Shown in pieces: positions 13,724 through 25,270 of a stretch of 64,000 bases of DNA (the stretch's first letter is position 1; each line of letters begins with the position of its first letter). Source of the stretch: Fagopyrum homotropicum (Eukaryota > Streptophyta > Magnoliopsida > Caryophyllales > Polygonaceae); NCBI GenBank assembly GCA_033239125.1, contig BSWB01000005.1, positions 143,340,494-143,404,493 on the forward strand, written 5' to 3'. Under the pieces are notes generated by a model, which was not told the origin of the DNA, did no database searches, and was given only the letters and a program-made list of their open reading frames with translations. Made by a program: the position numbers and the translations under genes.

Positions 13724-14648
13724 CGTCTTCTCCGATTGAATTGGAATCTCTGCGATATGTGCGACTTTGCTTCCCCTTGTGTGGACGAAAGCTTGAATAC
13801 GACTTGGAAAGGGACAAACGTTGAATGTGCGGGAAAACTTATTCTTAAGCCTTGTTGACAACAGTGTTTGAGGGTAGTAGCTATCCTTGATTTACAGAAG
13901 GGGAAAGGTCAAAATAAGGAAAAGACGAAAGTCGGACCGGATATCAAACCGAGTCGATCAGACCGGATCGTATTGCTTTTTCCCAATTTTGTATTTGCAT
14001 GACGGTTTGCCCGTTTGCCGGTTGTCGGCCTCTCGATACACCAAGTATGTTTTGTGTAATCGAGCCTCTTACCTTTTTTGATCAAAAAAAAAAAAAATGT
14101 ATAAAGGGTTAACTTTTACACTCCTATCTAAAACAAATTCCAACATCATATATATATTTTCTCCTTTTAAATAGTTAAATAACATTCACTCGGTCAAATA
14201 GAGACGTCATCCTCCAAAGAGTGCAAATTAAAATGGGTCCTACTCCTCCATAAATAAACCAATAATATTTTTTTGTAATTTATTTTTACTCAAATATTTA
14301 TGGGAAAAGAGAAAGTAAGGTTAAAATAAGATTGTAGACGGAATGGAACGCAATAAAAAACTATATAGACGAAGTCCATACGCAAATACGAATATAAATA
14401 CTGTGCATAAATAGCATTATAGACGGAGTGAGATGCAGTTAGTCTAAGAGTCCTAAGCGCAGTTATACTTTGTAAGAGTACACTTATGTTGATCTTAGTA
14501 ATTATAAAAATATAAAAATATATTATATATATAAATAAAAAAAATTAAAATCTATACATAAAATAGATGTTTATAGAGAAACAAAATTATTATATACATC
14601 ATAATAAGTTATTTTTTTTCAAAATATATTCTTTTTACCATTTAATTT
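13724..14648. other. Upstream region of DGAT2 copy 1
   Basis: No gene seen. It contains an in-frame upstream ATG at 13861 leading into DGAT2. Poly(A) of 13 at about 14085 and AT-rich sequence follow. The last nine bases before 14649 are the left target duplication of the adjacent MITE. Confidence 0.5.
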
Positions 14649-15412
14649 GGGTAAATGTTCAGGTACGGCCCTTTTATTGCGGTACGGCCGTACCGCAGGG
14701 CGACACGTGTCCCGAAAAAAAAAAAAAAAAAATTTTTTTTTTTTTTTTTTTTTTCTTTTCTGAAACGATTTTTTTTTTTTTTTTTTTTTTACGGAAACTA
14801 ATGAAAATTTATTTGAACTACCATGTTATAATTTATGCACTATTATCCTATAAACTTTGAACTATTCCTATATAATCCATAAACTATTACTTTTTAATAT
14901 AATCCATGAACTATTCTATTATAATTCATGAACTATCCCATAATAAGTTTTGAACTATTACTTTCACTCCTTTATAAATTTTTGCACTTTAAACTATTCT
15001 ATTATAATTCATGAACTATTCTATTATAATTCATGAACTATCCCATAATAAGTTTTGAACTATTACTTTCACTCCTTTATAAATTTTGCACTATGAACTA
15101 TTCTATTATAATTCATGAACTATCCTTTTAGAAGTTATGAACTATTACTTAATAAGTTTTGAACTATTACTTTCAATCCTTTATAAATTTTACACTATGA
15201 ACTATTTTATTATAATTCATGAACTATCCTTTTATAAGTTATGAACTATTCCATAATAAGTTTTGAAGTATTACTTTTACTCGTTTTATAAAAAATAAAA
15301 AAATAAAAAATAAAAAAAAAATTTTTTTTTTTTTTTTTTTCGGGACACGTGTCGCCCTGCGGTACGGCCGCACGGCCGTACCGCAATAATGGGCCTTACT
15401 TGAATAATACCC
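14649..15412. mobile_element. Mutator-like MITE, 764 bp, with long terminal inverted repeats
   Basis: The terminal inverted repeats are about 70-75 bp. Both ends carry GGGTA, a GCGGTACGGCCGTACCGCAG-type palindrome and GGCGACACGTGTCCCG, followed by a long A/T homopolymer tract. The 9-bp direct repeat ATTTAATTT flanks the element exactly (14640-14648 and 15413-15421), as expected for a Mutator-type insertion. The interior is a minisatellite with no coding capacity. The right end has an extra GCACGGCC unit inside its palindrome. Confidence 0.85.
14860..15280. repeat. AT-rich minisatellite inside the MULE-type MITE
   Basis: Tandem array built from an about 20-bp word of the type TATAATTCATGAACTATTC. 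It is organised into higher-order units of about 105-115 bp that each end with ACTCCTTTATAAATTTT. About three to four higher-order copies are visible, with small differences. Confidence 0.75.
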
Positions 15413-15559
15413 ATTTAATTTGAGCAAAAGTATAGATATTTTATAATGAGATTCATTTAAGTTTGGATTTAAAAGTAGTCATATATAAGATCAAGTGTTC
15501 TTAGTTCTAGTAAAATTGGATTACCTCTCTCCTAGTTTAAACTAAGATTGGACTTAAAA

Positions 15560-16120
15560 TGAATGTACATAAACAATCTTCCATGCACTTCTACTATATA
15601 GAAGTGAAGTGGGAAGGAGCAGTGGTTTGGCTCAAAAATTTGGGAAACGTGCTAAATCTTCTCCCTTACAGTCCGACAATAATGTTCCGATCATGGATTG
15701 CTTGGAATGTCAGGAACAAGATGCTTTTCGAGGAAGTTCATGTTAATATCCCCTTGCTCAGAGATGTGCTTAGGCTCACGATGGAGGATGATATACCTGG
15801 ATCATCATACCACTCGACGGATGGTGAAAACATTGTTGAAACCATAAGGTGGGAGGCTCCTCTCAGGGTTTGGTGGTGATTTTCAAGAAGAACGATGAAA
15901 GGATTACAAGGGCCAAGGTGACTCGAAAGCCAGGTCAATTGCCTATTTGGTGGAAGGAGGCGGAGGCTTGTAGTTGGTGAGATAACGTATGATGATAGTA
16001 TCATCCATGAATGCAAGAATTTATCCCTCGCACTAAAAACTGTGTTGCGGATGCTTTTGCTAAGTTGGAACCAGTTGAAGGAACTAATCAAACCTTCTCC
16101 AGGATATTTTCACGTGTTGT
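15560..16120 (+). pseudogene. L1-type LINE fragment (RNase H region), decayed
   Basis: The frame from 15559 contains FRSWIAWNVRNKMLFEE, the W-x-x-RN-x-x-x-F signature seen before the RNase H domain of plant L1 elements. After frameshifts, an NCVADAFAKL-like segment at about 16040 matches the end of that domain. Frames are interrupted by stops, so it is a dead fragment. It lies between the MULE-type MITE and the second DGAT2 gene. Confidence 0.6.
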
Positions 16121-16746
16121 ACATGATAATGTTTATTCAGAATATGTATAATACACGTTTTACTTTGAATGACGGAGGAGAGGGAAGTGGGGCGAGAGAA
16201 TGAAGTGAGGGGCCTCAACGCTGAGCATAAGTGAGATCGATAGAAGTTGGGTTTAGAGAGGAGGTTATTCAAGAAGTTCTCACAAGTCGTGGGATCAAAT
16301 AGAAAGACACGAGGGTAAGAATGTCATTTAATTTTAGATAAGATACTCATGCATTTATTATTATCCCTAAAAATACTTTAGGATGATTTACTAGTATAAG
16401 ATGATCATTTTAATCATTCGATTATTAAAAAAAGAGTTTTATTAGTTAGCGACTAGCATAAATTAAACAAACGTGGGAAGCAAATTTTATTAAAAGCGAG
16501 TTTTATTTGAGCTTCTTGCATTTTGACGAATGCTTTATTCGATACACGGAAAGTTTAACCGGGAATTTCATAAGGGTTCGGAAGTCCCATCGAAGAAGAT
16601 GGATATTAACTCTACGAAAATCTGGAGCGAAGTTCTTCTCACCGTGGATATGCTCAAGGTGGACATTCCGGCTCACATGTGAAAAGATTTAACAAATACC
16701 GGTCCGACTCGTCTATTAAAAAACGAGTTGATCTAGACCGATAAAC

Positions 16747-19700
16747 CTAAAGAACTGTAAGGCAAAGATGGGGATATCCAACCCTCGCTTTGTGCCTCTC
16801 AAAGAGCTCTTCCATTGCTTTAACAAATATCCCATGCACTTCATTCACCTGCGTCATTTTAGCATAGATCAACTCATTATTAGTCATCCATATTCTCTTT
16901 AAATTACAAAATCTGAACTGTACTATGAGTTTAAAAATATATTTATCAATAAAATTAAACTCAAAATTTATAAAATAAATAAAACACAGATAAACTAACA
17001 GTAAACAAGCCCTAATTTGTACATATAAAGATCGGTTCTAATTTCTTAGTTTTATAGACCATTTACAAAAATCGTAGTTGTAAGAATATATGTTTTATGG
17101 ATGGTATATCAAAAACTGTATTTTATAAAAAAATATATATAATTAATTCTATTAACCATAATGAGAAAATTACACAAAATCACTTTTCATAATCACTGTC
17201 TTACAAAAAATCACCCTTTATAAAAATTTTAGCATAAAATCACCCATAATATTCATCTATGTGCAATAAATCACTCTTATTCGTGACTGGGTCGTTAACG
17301 TCGGTCACACGTTCAGGGAAGGTAATCGAGTGGCTAATACTTTAGCCAACTTTGCTTTTGCCTATGACTTTGGTGTTCATCGCCTTAGTGATCCCCCTAT
17401 GAGTATTAGAGCTTTATTGCTTGATGATTTACGAGGAATTGCCCTTCCTCGTGTTACACGGTTGTAATGACTCTTTTTCCTAATAAACGCCCTACGGGGT
17501 AGAGCTGAACGCTCCCTTTCCTCAAAAAAAATAAATCACTCTTATAATATTTTTTACATAAAACCACCCTATATTTTTAAACGTTTGCAATTAAGCACCC
17601 TATACTACTTAAAATTAAATCAAATAATTTAAAATTGAAGCATATACAAGGTATATTTACATTATTAATATTAATACCATTAATAGTTTTGATAATTTGG
17701 TTAAATATTACAATTTATAACAGGAAATAATCAAAATAATAATATAAGTTATTACTTATATACAAAAAATAATTTATTTTTAAAAAATATTAAACTACAT
17801 ACACACCAACGAATACAAAATCAATTCTATTACAACATCAATTCTGACTAAATTGATGACTTGTTACCGGATTTAATTTATTTTTATAAAATTTTACTTG
17901 TTTTAGTTGACAAATAATCATGTTATTACCATAATTTTTATTTTAAAAAATTGAAAAAATTAGAAACAATTTGGTTTACTAGGCTTTTTTTAGTTTTGTG
18001 TTTAGTAAATGTACTCTCAAGAGAAGAGTGTGTAGAGTTTGAGAATAAATACAAAAGGTTGGGGTATATTTACTTAATTGAAACATTAAAAAGCCTAGTT
18101 ATTACTCTAATTTTTCAAAAAGGTCTAGTTACCAAAATTGTCCAAAAAATTATGGGTACAAAAATTTCAAAATAGTAATGAAAATTTTGAAATGAAATGA
18201 TTTTAAACTATTGAAAGTTTGAAACTAATTATGATATTAATATGAATTTAATATAATAATGAAAATTTATCTTTCAAATGTTTCAATTTTTAATTATTTG
18301 ATGTAATTTAAAATAATATAGGGTGGATACTTGCAAACCGTAAAATTAAAGGTAGTTTTATGTCAAATAATTTTTAAGGGTTGGTTTATTGTAAATATAT
18401 GAATATTAAGGATGATTTTATGCTAAAAAGTTTATAAAGGATGGTTCTTTGCAAAAGAGTCATTATTAAGGATGGTTTTGTATAGTTTCCTCAACTATAA
18501 TTGAATCATAATCTTCTTACATGCTAACTAGCATTTTGTGTTTTCCTCTTTAAAAAATTAATAATTCATTAGATTAAAAAAGTTTGGTGAGGGTTTTAAC
18601 TTCAATTCACTTATATAGGTAATTCAAGAAATAATTTAGTTTATCAGGTTTTTTCTAATTTTGTATTTAGTAAATGTACCCTTGATAAAAGGGTGTGTAG
18701 AGTTTGAGAATAAATACAAAATGTTGGGGTATATTTAGTTAATTGAAACATTAAAAAGCCTAATTACTACTATAATTTTTTCAAAAATGCCTAGTTACCA
18801 AAATTGTCGTAATTCAATTGGTAGTTAAGGGGTCTTGTTCTCCTAGAATTACGTGAAATTCAAAAAATCTTATAAAAATAATCAAACACAATTAAAGGTA
18901 ATTGAAAATTAAAAAAAATTGGAGAGAGAATAAACTTAATCTAACCATTAAATCATCATTTAATGGCTGAAATTCATTCAATTCTATGAATAGTTTTTTT
19001 TAAGAATTTCACCTACGTAAATTTGTGTAAGTACATAAAAAGTATGCGTACCTCATCAATTGTTGGACTTGGATTCTTCTTCACCTCAATGGGTCGACCA
19101 ATAATGACGTGCATCGGATGACGAATCGGTAATGGAGAGCTACGTCATGCAACAAAAGTTTAACGTATTTTCATTACATGGCCGATGATTAAAATTATTT
19201 CACATCAATTATACAATCAAATCAAATTGAACTAATTCTAAAAAGTGATCCAATTTGTTATCAAATTAAGAACATTACCCAAATTTCCCCCACAATAAGA
19301 TGGGAACGAACTTGATGAATCTGCAGCATTTCATGCCTAAATTACCGGGTGGTAGCCACCAATTGTATGCCTTTGTCTATATGATCCAAAAAAAAAAAAA
19401 AGAGTTTATTATAAAATTTATAGCAATAAAATAATTAATGTTATATTTTTACCATATCGTAAATACAAGTAAAATATTTTCATAAAATGTTTGGTAAGAA
19501 TATTTTAAAATTATGCACAACATTGTGCTAATATTATAAATAAAAAAATATATGTATTATTAATTATTAGTTCATTAATAAAAATTAATACATGAGAAAG
19601 TGACACGTGAACGTAGTGATTGATAGAAGTTATGAGTCTATAAATGTGATCGTAAGCAAACCTGGCCAAAGCAAAAAACCGGAACTAAAGGTGAACCCAT

Positions 19701-22700
19701 CTCTATCGCGATTCGGACGAACCCCTTCCTATTCTTAAGAAAGATCACCTGTATGCAAAATAGGTACATTAATTTGAAGTTTGGAAATTAAACATTAAAC
19801 CCTTTCCTTAACCCTTTAATTAAAAATAATAATAATTTTTTTATTTTATCTAAAATTTTGTTGACAATCAATAATTGTACCGTCAACAATCGTGCATCCC
19901 AAAACCAATTAACCGTACGGACAGGAACTAACCTCACGATCATGTTGTGTGTAGAAGCTCTCGGCATTGCCGCCTGGGATGATGAGGCAGCTATGCCCCG
20001 ACGCAAGCTGAGACTTGAAATTCTTGCTCGTCGCTGCTGTCATTCCCATCAATGCCCATATATGTCTTATTATGGGCGTGTAGAATATCTGCATACTTTC
20101 ATATATGTAAGTAAAGACAATGTAAAATGTTACATCTATGAGATTTTACGTAGAGGAGAAAGATGTTGGTATTTACGGAATTGGCCGCAAGGATTGAAAT
20201 CTTCGAAAAAGATATATTCCCCGAGTTTTTAGTTAAACCTACTATTCCGAGGGGCATGACCGAGTGCGGCTCGTATCCATACACTGCATCCAAGTGAACG
20301 ATATATAATTCAGTTAAAGTCATCGTTTAAAATACATGATCGGTAAATACACGACGTCAGAATTAATGGTACATAACTGACACGCACTAAGACTCTAGGT
20401 CGCTGTTGATTTCTTTTTTCTTTGCCCAGTGTGACCCATCCGACTAGTCTAAAGCGTGCGGTCCCTTTTCGATCGTTTCTCTATACGGACAAAAAAAAAT
20501 GGAACGTTGACATGTGACTAAATTTTAGTAAATAATTCTTTTTCAGTTAAAATTTCTGACATTGACTTGACTAGCCTATTATTTATGTTTTAAAATTATT
20601 TTATACAAGAATGAGAGTATAAATCAAAAATAAAAAATACCATTTTTAAATGTACTTGATACCGAAGCAGATTTGAGAAGGTGCATTGATTGAGTTTAAA
20701 TTGTTATGATTTGAACGAGTTAATAATTTTAAAGCATAAATAAAATAATTTTATTTTGATTATACTTTCATTCTTATATAAAATAATTGTTTTTTTAACT
20801 CTACACGTTTATATGCTAATAATTGTACGTGAAATGAGATTTTTGTAGTGGCCCTACGGTGTACTTCTTTGTTGGAATATTATGATCTTTGACCGCGTGG
20901 CGGAACTGGGAGATCAAAGCTAATTTGTTCGTGATATGACAAGGGAGCTCATCGATAATCGGGAGAAGTGTCAACGAGTTAGAACTGATTTAGGAATTTT
21001 AAGGGGGAATGGTTGTGTCTGGTACTCACGACGGAGATATGGGGTGGCTAGCTATTATGGTTTAAAGTTGGCTTGTGAGTGGCCATCGAAAGGTGATCCC
21101 AAAGACGGATTCAAAATTACTTATTGCACTTCTAAATCGTAATGTTTCTCGCCATCACCCTCTTTTTATTTTGGTAGTAAGTGTCATGAATTTAGACTGG
21201 GATATCCAATGCCGTCATGTCTTATGCGAGGCGAATAATTCAGGGGATTGTGTTGCTAGTTTAGTTTTTCATTGTGTCAATTAACTATTAATATTCTAGA
21301 GGCGAATAGTTAATCTTTTACGTTCTGGTGTAAGGCTATCTCCGAATGTTGGGAAAAAAAAGCATGTTAAGCTTTACCGTAGGCACGACTGACATCGAAA
21401 GCTTGATAATCTTCCACGTGGAATGTTATCGGAAAATATCCACATGCATGCTTGGTGATATACCTATTCTTGTAAGAAAGACAAAAGGAAAGACTATGTT
21501 ATTGTATATAAATTGTCATATACAATAAATAAATTGTTTTTTTAATTTATTCCATTACGAAATAACACATAAATATGAAGCACAAATAAGGTAAAAACAA
21601 TATATATTAGAGAAGTATTAATTACCTTGCCAAAGTTTGAACAAGATTGCCTTCTACGAGTAGTGGAAGTCCTACTAAGAATACGTAGAACAAGCTTACC
21701 ACCCTACCAAAAACATGGTAAAAAAAAACATGAAAAGATGATATTTTCAATAGCTTCAAGCAACTGATCGATATAGTTAGGGCTGCACACATTGGGACCG
21801 GATCGGACCGGAAAATACGATCCGGTCCTGGACCGTAACTGAAAAGTTTCGATACGGTCCGGTCCGGGACCGTAATGTTCCGGTGCGGTCCGGATTTTTT
21901 ATACTTTTAATATTTTTTAACTAGAATAACATCCGGTCCGGTCCAAACTCGGGCCGGACCGGATTTAATCCATACTTGACCGTTTTATAATAAACCTGAA
22001 ACGGTCCGGTCCGCACCGTTTGGACAGCCTATATAGTGATTAGTGAAGAATTAGCTTATTATGAGTTATTTAGATGGAATTTATATTAGCTTTATATAAA
22101 TGTATTTATTTTTCTGAATATACGTCGTCTTACAACCAAAATTTATATTAAAAATTCTATATCTTAATAATTAATAAAAAGTAAAAGTAAACTTATCATT
22201 ACAGAAATATATCAACCTTATAATTGAAAATTATATAAATAATTTTGTTTTTTTATCATTAATAAATATATTAAAATTTATGAGGTAATTGCTCAAAATT
22301 ATATATAGTTTTAATTATTTTATAATACATTTTAGAAACGGGATCTATAGTTTGTTGCTAATTACATATTAATAGTTAATTGATTTTTTGTTGCTATTTT
22401 TTTTTTACTTAAAAAAACTCCAGTCAATAGTTAGATTATTTTATTGATATATTTTATATAAACCGTACAATGCAGTGTAGTTAACCATTAATATATACAA
22501 ATAAGACAATTAACAAACAGTAATAAGGTCGTTTAATGTCCGCCACAAAAGACGATATGACTTATTATGATCATGAAAATTAATGAATTTTATCGTGTAA
22601 CCAAAAGCTTGGTAATAAGGTCGTTTAATTTCCTTTAATAGTATTTGTTTGTAGAATGAAATCTTTGCAGGTAGTATTTGGTGGATTTGGAAGTGGAGAA

Positions 22701-25270
22701 ACGATAAAGTGTTTAGAAATACGAGCTTGAAAGTTGATAGAAGTTGGCTCGTCAAGCCAAAGCTAAGGAATATCTTGATGTATGGAGCAAGAGAGGCAAC
22801 CAACAAAGACCATGACATGAAAGAGTCATCAACGTTACTTGGACCTCTCTGCCAAGAAACTTTGTTAAAGTCAACATGGATGGAGCTAAATCCAGGGACG
22901 GTAATATTTCTGTTGCGGTGTCGTGAGGAACAATGTTGGAGAGTGGTTGAGTGGTTTCGGTGTTAATTTAGGTGTATGCTCAGTCCCATGGCCGAGTTGT
23001 GGGGATTAATGCATGGACTTAAGCTTGCTTGGGAGTTGGGTTACCGATCGGTTGTTTTTGAAACTGACCTCCAATTGGTTATTGAACTCCTCAAGAAGCA
23101 CATCGCTTCTCATCACTCTCTAGCCAGTCTGATACTTACGTGCCAAAACTTTATAAAAAGAGACTGGGTTATCCAGTTTCGTCATGCCTACCGCGAGGCG
23201 AATAAAGTTGCGGACTACGTTGCTAGTTTAGCTTTAATCTTTCCCATTGGTCTGAATGTATTGTGTGACCCGCCGGAGTGTGTAGTTGATCTTTTATTTG
23301 ATGATGTAAGGGGTCAGGCTATCCCCGTGTGATTACTACTTAGCCTTCTTTCTAATTAATAAAAGCGCGGTTAGATGCGCCGGAGACCACTGACTTTCCT
23401 TCCCACCAAAAAACATTCAACTAGTTATCAAAACGTGTAAATTTGTATGAAATTTGAATCATTGAAAGAGTACATTTACTTGTAATTTATTTGCGTTTTA
23501 TTTAATTTATAAACTATTATTTAAATTTTATAGGTGTTTTTTTAGGGACTTAGTTTATTTCTATAGAATGTCAATTGGTCAACCGAGTAACCGAATATTT
23601 TTTTTAAAATCATTATCAGTGTTCCAAGACTATACTAATTGACAGATATTGATGATATACTTGTTATGAATTTATTTGCTACATGGACACCTTTGATGTA
23701 AAAGCATAACCAGATTTAACAACTAAATACTTGAAAAATCCACATTCGTTGAAGACTTTAACATAATAATGTCATATTTACAAGAGTGCAGTGAACAAAT
23801 ATCATTGTAAGGGCCCGTTTTTTAACTCAAAAATCGGAAACGGAATGAAAACGAATCTAGTCCATACGTATACCCTGGTTCGTGTAAGTTTTTGGAATCA
23901 TTCCTCGTGGCTTGAAGTAATTGAAGTAGAGTTTGATTACTTTTTATACTCTATTGGATAATAAAATGTGAGGAAGCAAGTGTATTTTGCATTAAATTAT
24001 AAGGAATGATTCCATAAATTTTCATGAATAAGAATATATATATGTGGACTAAATTCATTTTCATTCTGTTTCCGTTTCTGAGGTTGGAACCAAACGGACC
24101 CTAAGTGTAATAGACTAATAGGTGCTTTTTCGCTATTTTTTTTTACATTCAGAGACAAATTTATCTAAGTTAAAATGGATGTACATAACATTACAAAGAT
24201 GTCAGAGAGAAAATAGAAAGAATAAACGTAGAATATATATAATAGAAAAAATATATAATTAAAGTGGTCTAACTTTATTTTATTTTAGAGTTTTTTTGTA
24301 CAGTTATATAGAGGATTATTTGATAAATTATTGTGTTTTATATTTATTTTTGAAATTATTTTGACCTAAAAAAGATATTTGAAATAATTTGATTTACTAG
24401 ACTTTTTTTTACTTGTGTTTAGTAAATGTACCCCTTGATAGAAAAGTGTGCATAGTTTGAGAATAAATACAAAAGGTTAGGTTATATTTACTTAAGAGAA
24501 AATTGCCTCAACAGTACTCCATCTTTTATGCTAACTAAACTTTAGTACTCCGTCTTTTAAACTATCAGAACGGTACCCCACATATTGAGTCCGATCAAAG
24601 ATTAATACCTAAATTATTGTTCACACGTTAAGTTAACAAATCGGTGTTAAATATTTAAGGTAGGTGGACAATTTTGCTTAAGGTAGTTGAACAATTTTGC
24701 CCATGATATTTAACACTGATATGTTAACTTAACGTGTGAACATTAATTTAGGTACTAATCTTTGGTCGAACTCAATAGGTGAGTACCATTCTGATAGTTT
24801 AAAAGACGGATACTAAAGTTTACTCAGCCTAAAAGATGGAAGACTGTTTAGCCAATTTTCTCTTTACTTAATTGAAACATTAAAAATCTCGGCTACTCTT
24901 CGCCTTTTTAAAAAAAATGTTTAGTTACCAAAATTTGCCAAAAAAATTTAACCAACTACAGAGATATTACTGAATTATTGGTAAATTAATAAAATTATTC
25001 TTCAAAATAGTCCGTTGGTACCGCAAACGGACCCTTTCTTTGAGATATTTTTGCTAAATTTGAAAAGAAAGGGATAAATACTTACATTATGGCTTTATAG
25101 ACGGAGAAGAAAACAAATGCAGACAACGCAACAATCCAGTTGAGGTGAATCCCGCAAAGCCACAACGCCACCGCCACCACCGAATGCAAGTCGGAGCTCC
25201 GTTTCCCCTCAATCACCGTCACCGTTACCTCCTTCTCCTCGCCTTTCTCAATCTTGTTCTCTTCTTCCAT
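16747..25270 (-). CDS. Diacylglycerol O-acyltransferase 2-like, copy 2, nine exons with TE-expanded introns
   Basis: Tandem paralogue of the DGAT2 gene at 10999-13723. Exons on the minus strand: 25270-25086, 21703-21626, 21463-21378, 20283-20177, 20088-19933, 19748-19662, 19376-19279, 19139-19052, 16848-16747. They join in frame to 328 aa with GT/AG borders. Exons 2-9 are exactly as long as in copy 1 (78, 86, 107, 156, 87, 98, 88, 102 nt) with identical phases. It retains YFP (exon 3), YGYEPHS (exon 4), IIPGG (exon 5), RKGFVRIAIEMGSPLVPVFC (exon 6) and LFERHKARVG (exon 9). It differs in exon 2, where the family's DDKSEFGRKLAR reads VEGNLVQTLAR, and at several sites in exons 4 and 7. By eye identity to copy 1 is a little over half. 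Introns 1 (3.4 kb), 3 (1.1 kb) and 8 (2.2 kb) hold LINEs and MITEs. The open frame after this much divergence suggests function, but expression is unproven. Confidence 0.82.
17265..17525 (+). pseudogene. LINE 3' end in intron 8 of DGAT2 copy 2
   Basis: A frame from about 17279 reads RDWVVNVGHTFREGNRVANTLANFAF, the C-terminal part of an L1-type RNase H, ending in a stop at about 17467. A 3' tail of the CCTAATAAACGCCCTACGGG type and an A-rich end follow. It is strongly 5'-truncated and antisense to the host gene. Confidence 0.7.
17963..18143 (+). mobile_element. 181-bp MITE, family A copy 1
   Basis: Inverted ends GAAACAATTTGGTTTACTAGG and the complement of CTAGTTACCAAAATTGTCC, and a perfect 9-bp direct repeat AAAAAATTA on both sides (17954-17962, 18144-18152). 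The 9-bp duplication suggests the Mutator-like superfamily. It is non-coding and lies in intron 8 of DGAT2 copy 2. Confidence 0.8.
18628..18808 (+). mobile_element. 181-bp MITE, family A copy 2
   Basis: Same length and interior as the copy at 17963-18143, in the same orientation, with perfect 9-bp flanking repeats GTAATTCAA (18619-18627 and 18809-18817). It is the second insertion in intron 8 of DGAT2 copy 2. Confidence 0.8.
20930..21345 (+). pseudogene. LINE RNase H remnant in intron 3 of DGAT2 copy 2
   Basis: Broken frames contain YGLKLACEW and, further on, WDIQCRHVLCEANNSGDCVASL. These correspond to the GLKLAWE and FRHAYREANKVADYVASL segments of the better-preserved LINE copy at 22640-23412. 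Stops and frameshifts are frequent. Orientation is antisense to the host gene. Confidence 0.65.
21779..22030. mobile_element. hAT-like MITE rich in GGTCCGGTCC repeats, 252 bp
   Basis: Ends AGGGCTGCACAC and TTTGGACAGCCT are near inverted repeats. The flanking 8-mers ATATAGTT (21771-21778) and ATATAGTG (22031-22038) match at 7 of 8 positions, as for a hAT insertion. The interior consists of self-complementary GGTCCGG and CCGGACC words. It lies in intron 1 of DGAT2 copy 2. Confidence 0.78.
22640..23412 (+). pseudogene. 5'-truncated L1-type LINE (RNase H and 3' tail) in intron 1 of DGAT2 copy 2
   Basis: Begins near IWWIWKWRNDKVFRN (about 22680), continues through broken RNase H frames, then a long open stretch (22976-23332) reading WGLMHGLKLAWELGYRSVVFETD and FRHAYREANKVADYVASLAL. 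The 3' tail has GGGGTCAGGCTATCCCC, then AGATGCGCCGGAGACCACTG, and ends in an A-rich run near 23412. The tail closely matches the LINE at 61140-62225, so both belong to one family. Antisense to the host gene. Confidence 0.8.
23811..24101. mobile_element. Tourist-like MITE, 291 bp, TAA target duplication
   Basis: Ends GGGCCCGTTTTTTAACTC and the complement of TTGGAACCAAACGGACCC are inverted repeats, extending inward through CGGAAACGGAATGAAAACGA. TAA flanks both sides (23808-23810, 24102-24104), the usual PIF/Harbinger-type duplication. Located in intron 1 of DGAT2 copy 2. Confidence 0.72.
24381..24939 (+). mobile_element. 181-bp-type MITE, family A copy 3, split by a second MITE
   Basis: The left part (24381-24494) and right part (24864-24939) together match the 181-bp MITE seen at 17963 and 18628. 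The interruption is the foldback element at 24495-24863. The original target duplication has decayed. Located in intron 1 of DGAT2 copy 2. Confidence 0.72.
24495..24863. mobile_element. Foldback-type MITE, family B copy 1, nested in a MITE
   Basis: Perfect ends AGAGAAAATTG and CAATTTTCTCT, with inverted repeats reaching far inward (TTTAAACTATCAGAACGGTA pairs with the complementary run near 24780), so most of the element can fold on itself. TTTACTTA occurs at both borders (24487-24494, 24863-24870), an 8-bp duplication sharing one base with the element's end. No coding capacity. Confidence 0.75.

Noticed and set aside
14696..14800. Phe/Lys homopolymer peptide frame
   Set aside because: Produced by the poly(A)/poly(T) tracts at the MITE terminal repeat; not a gene.
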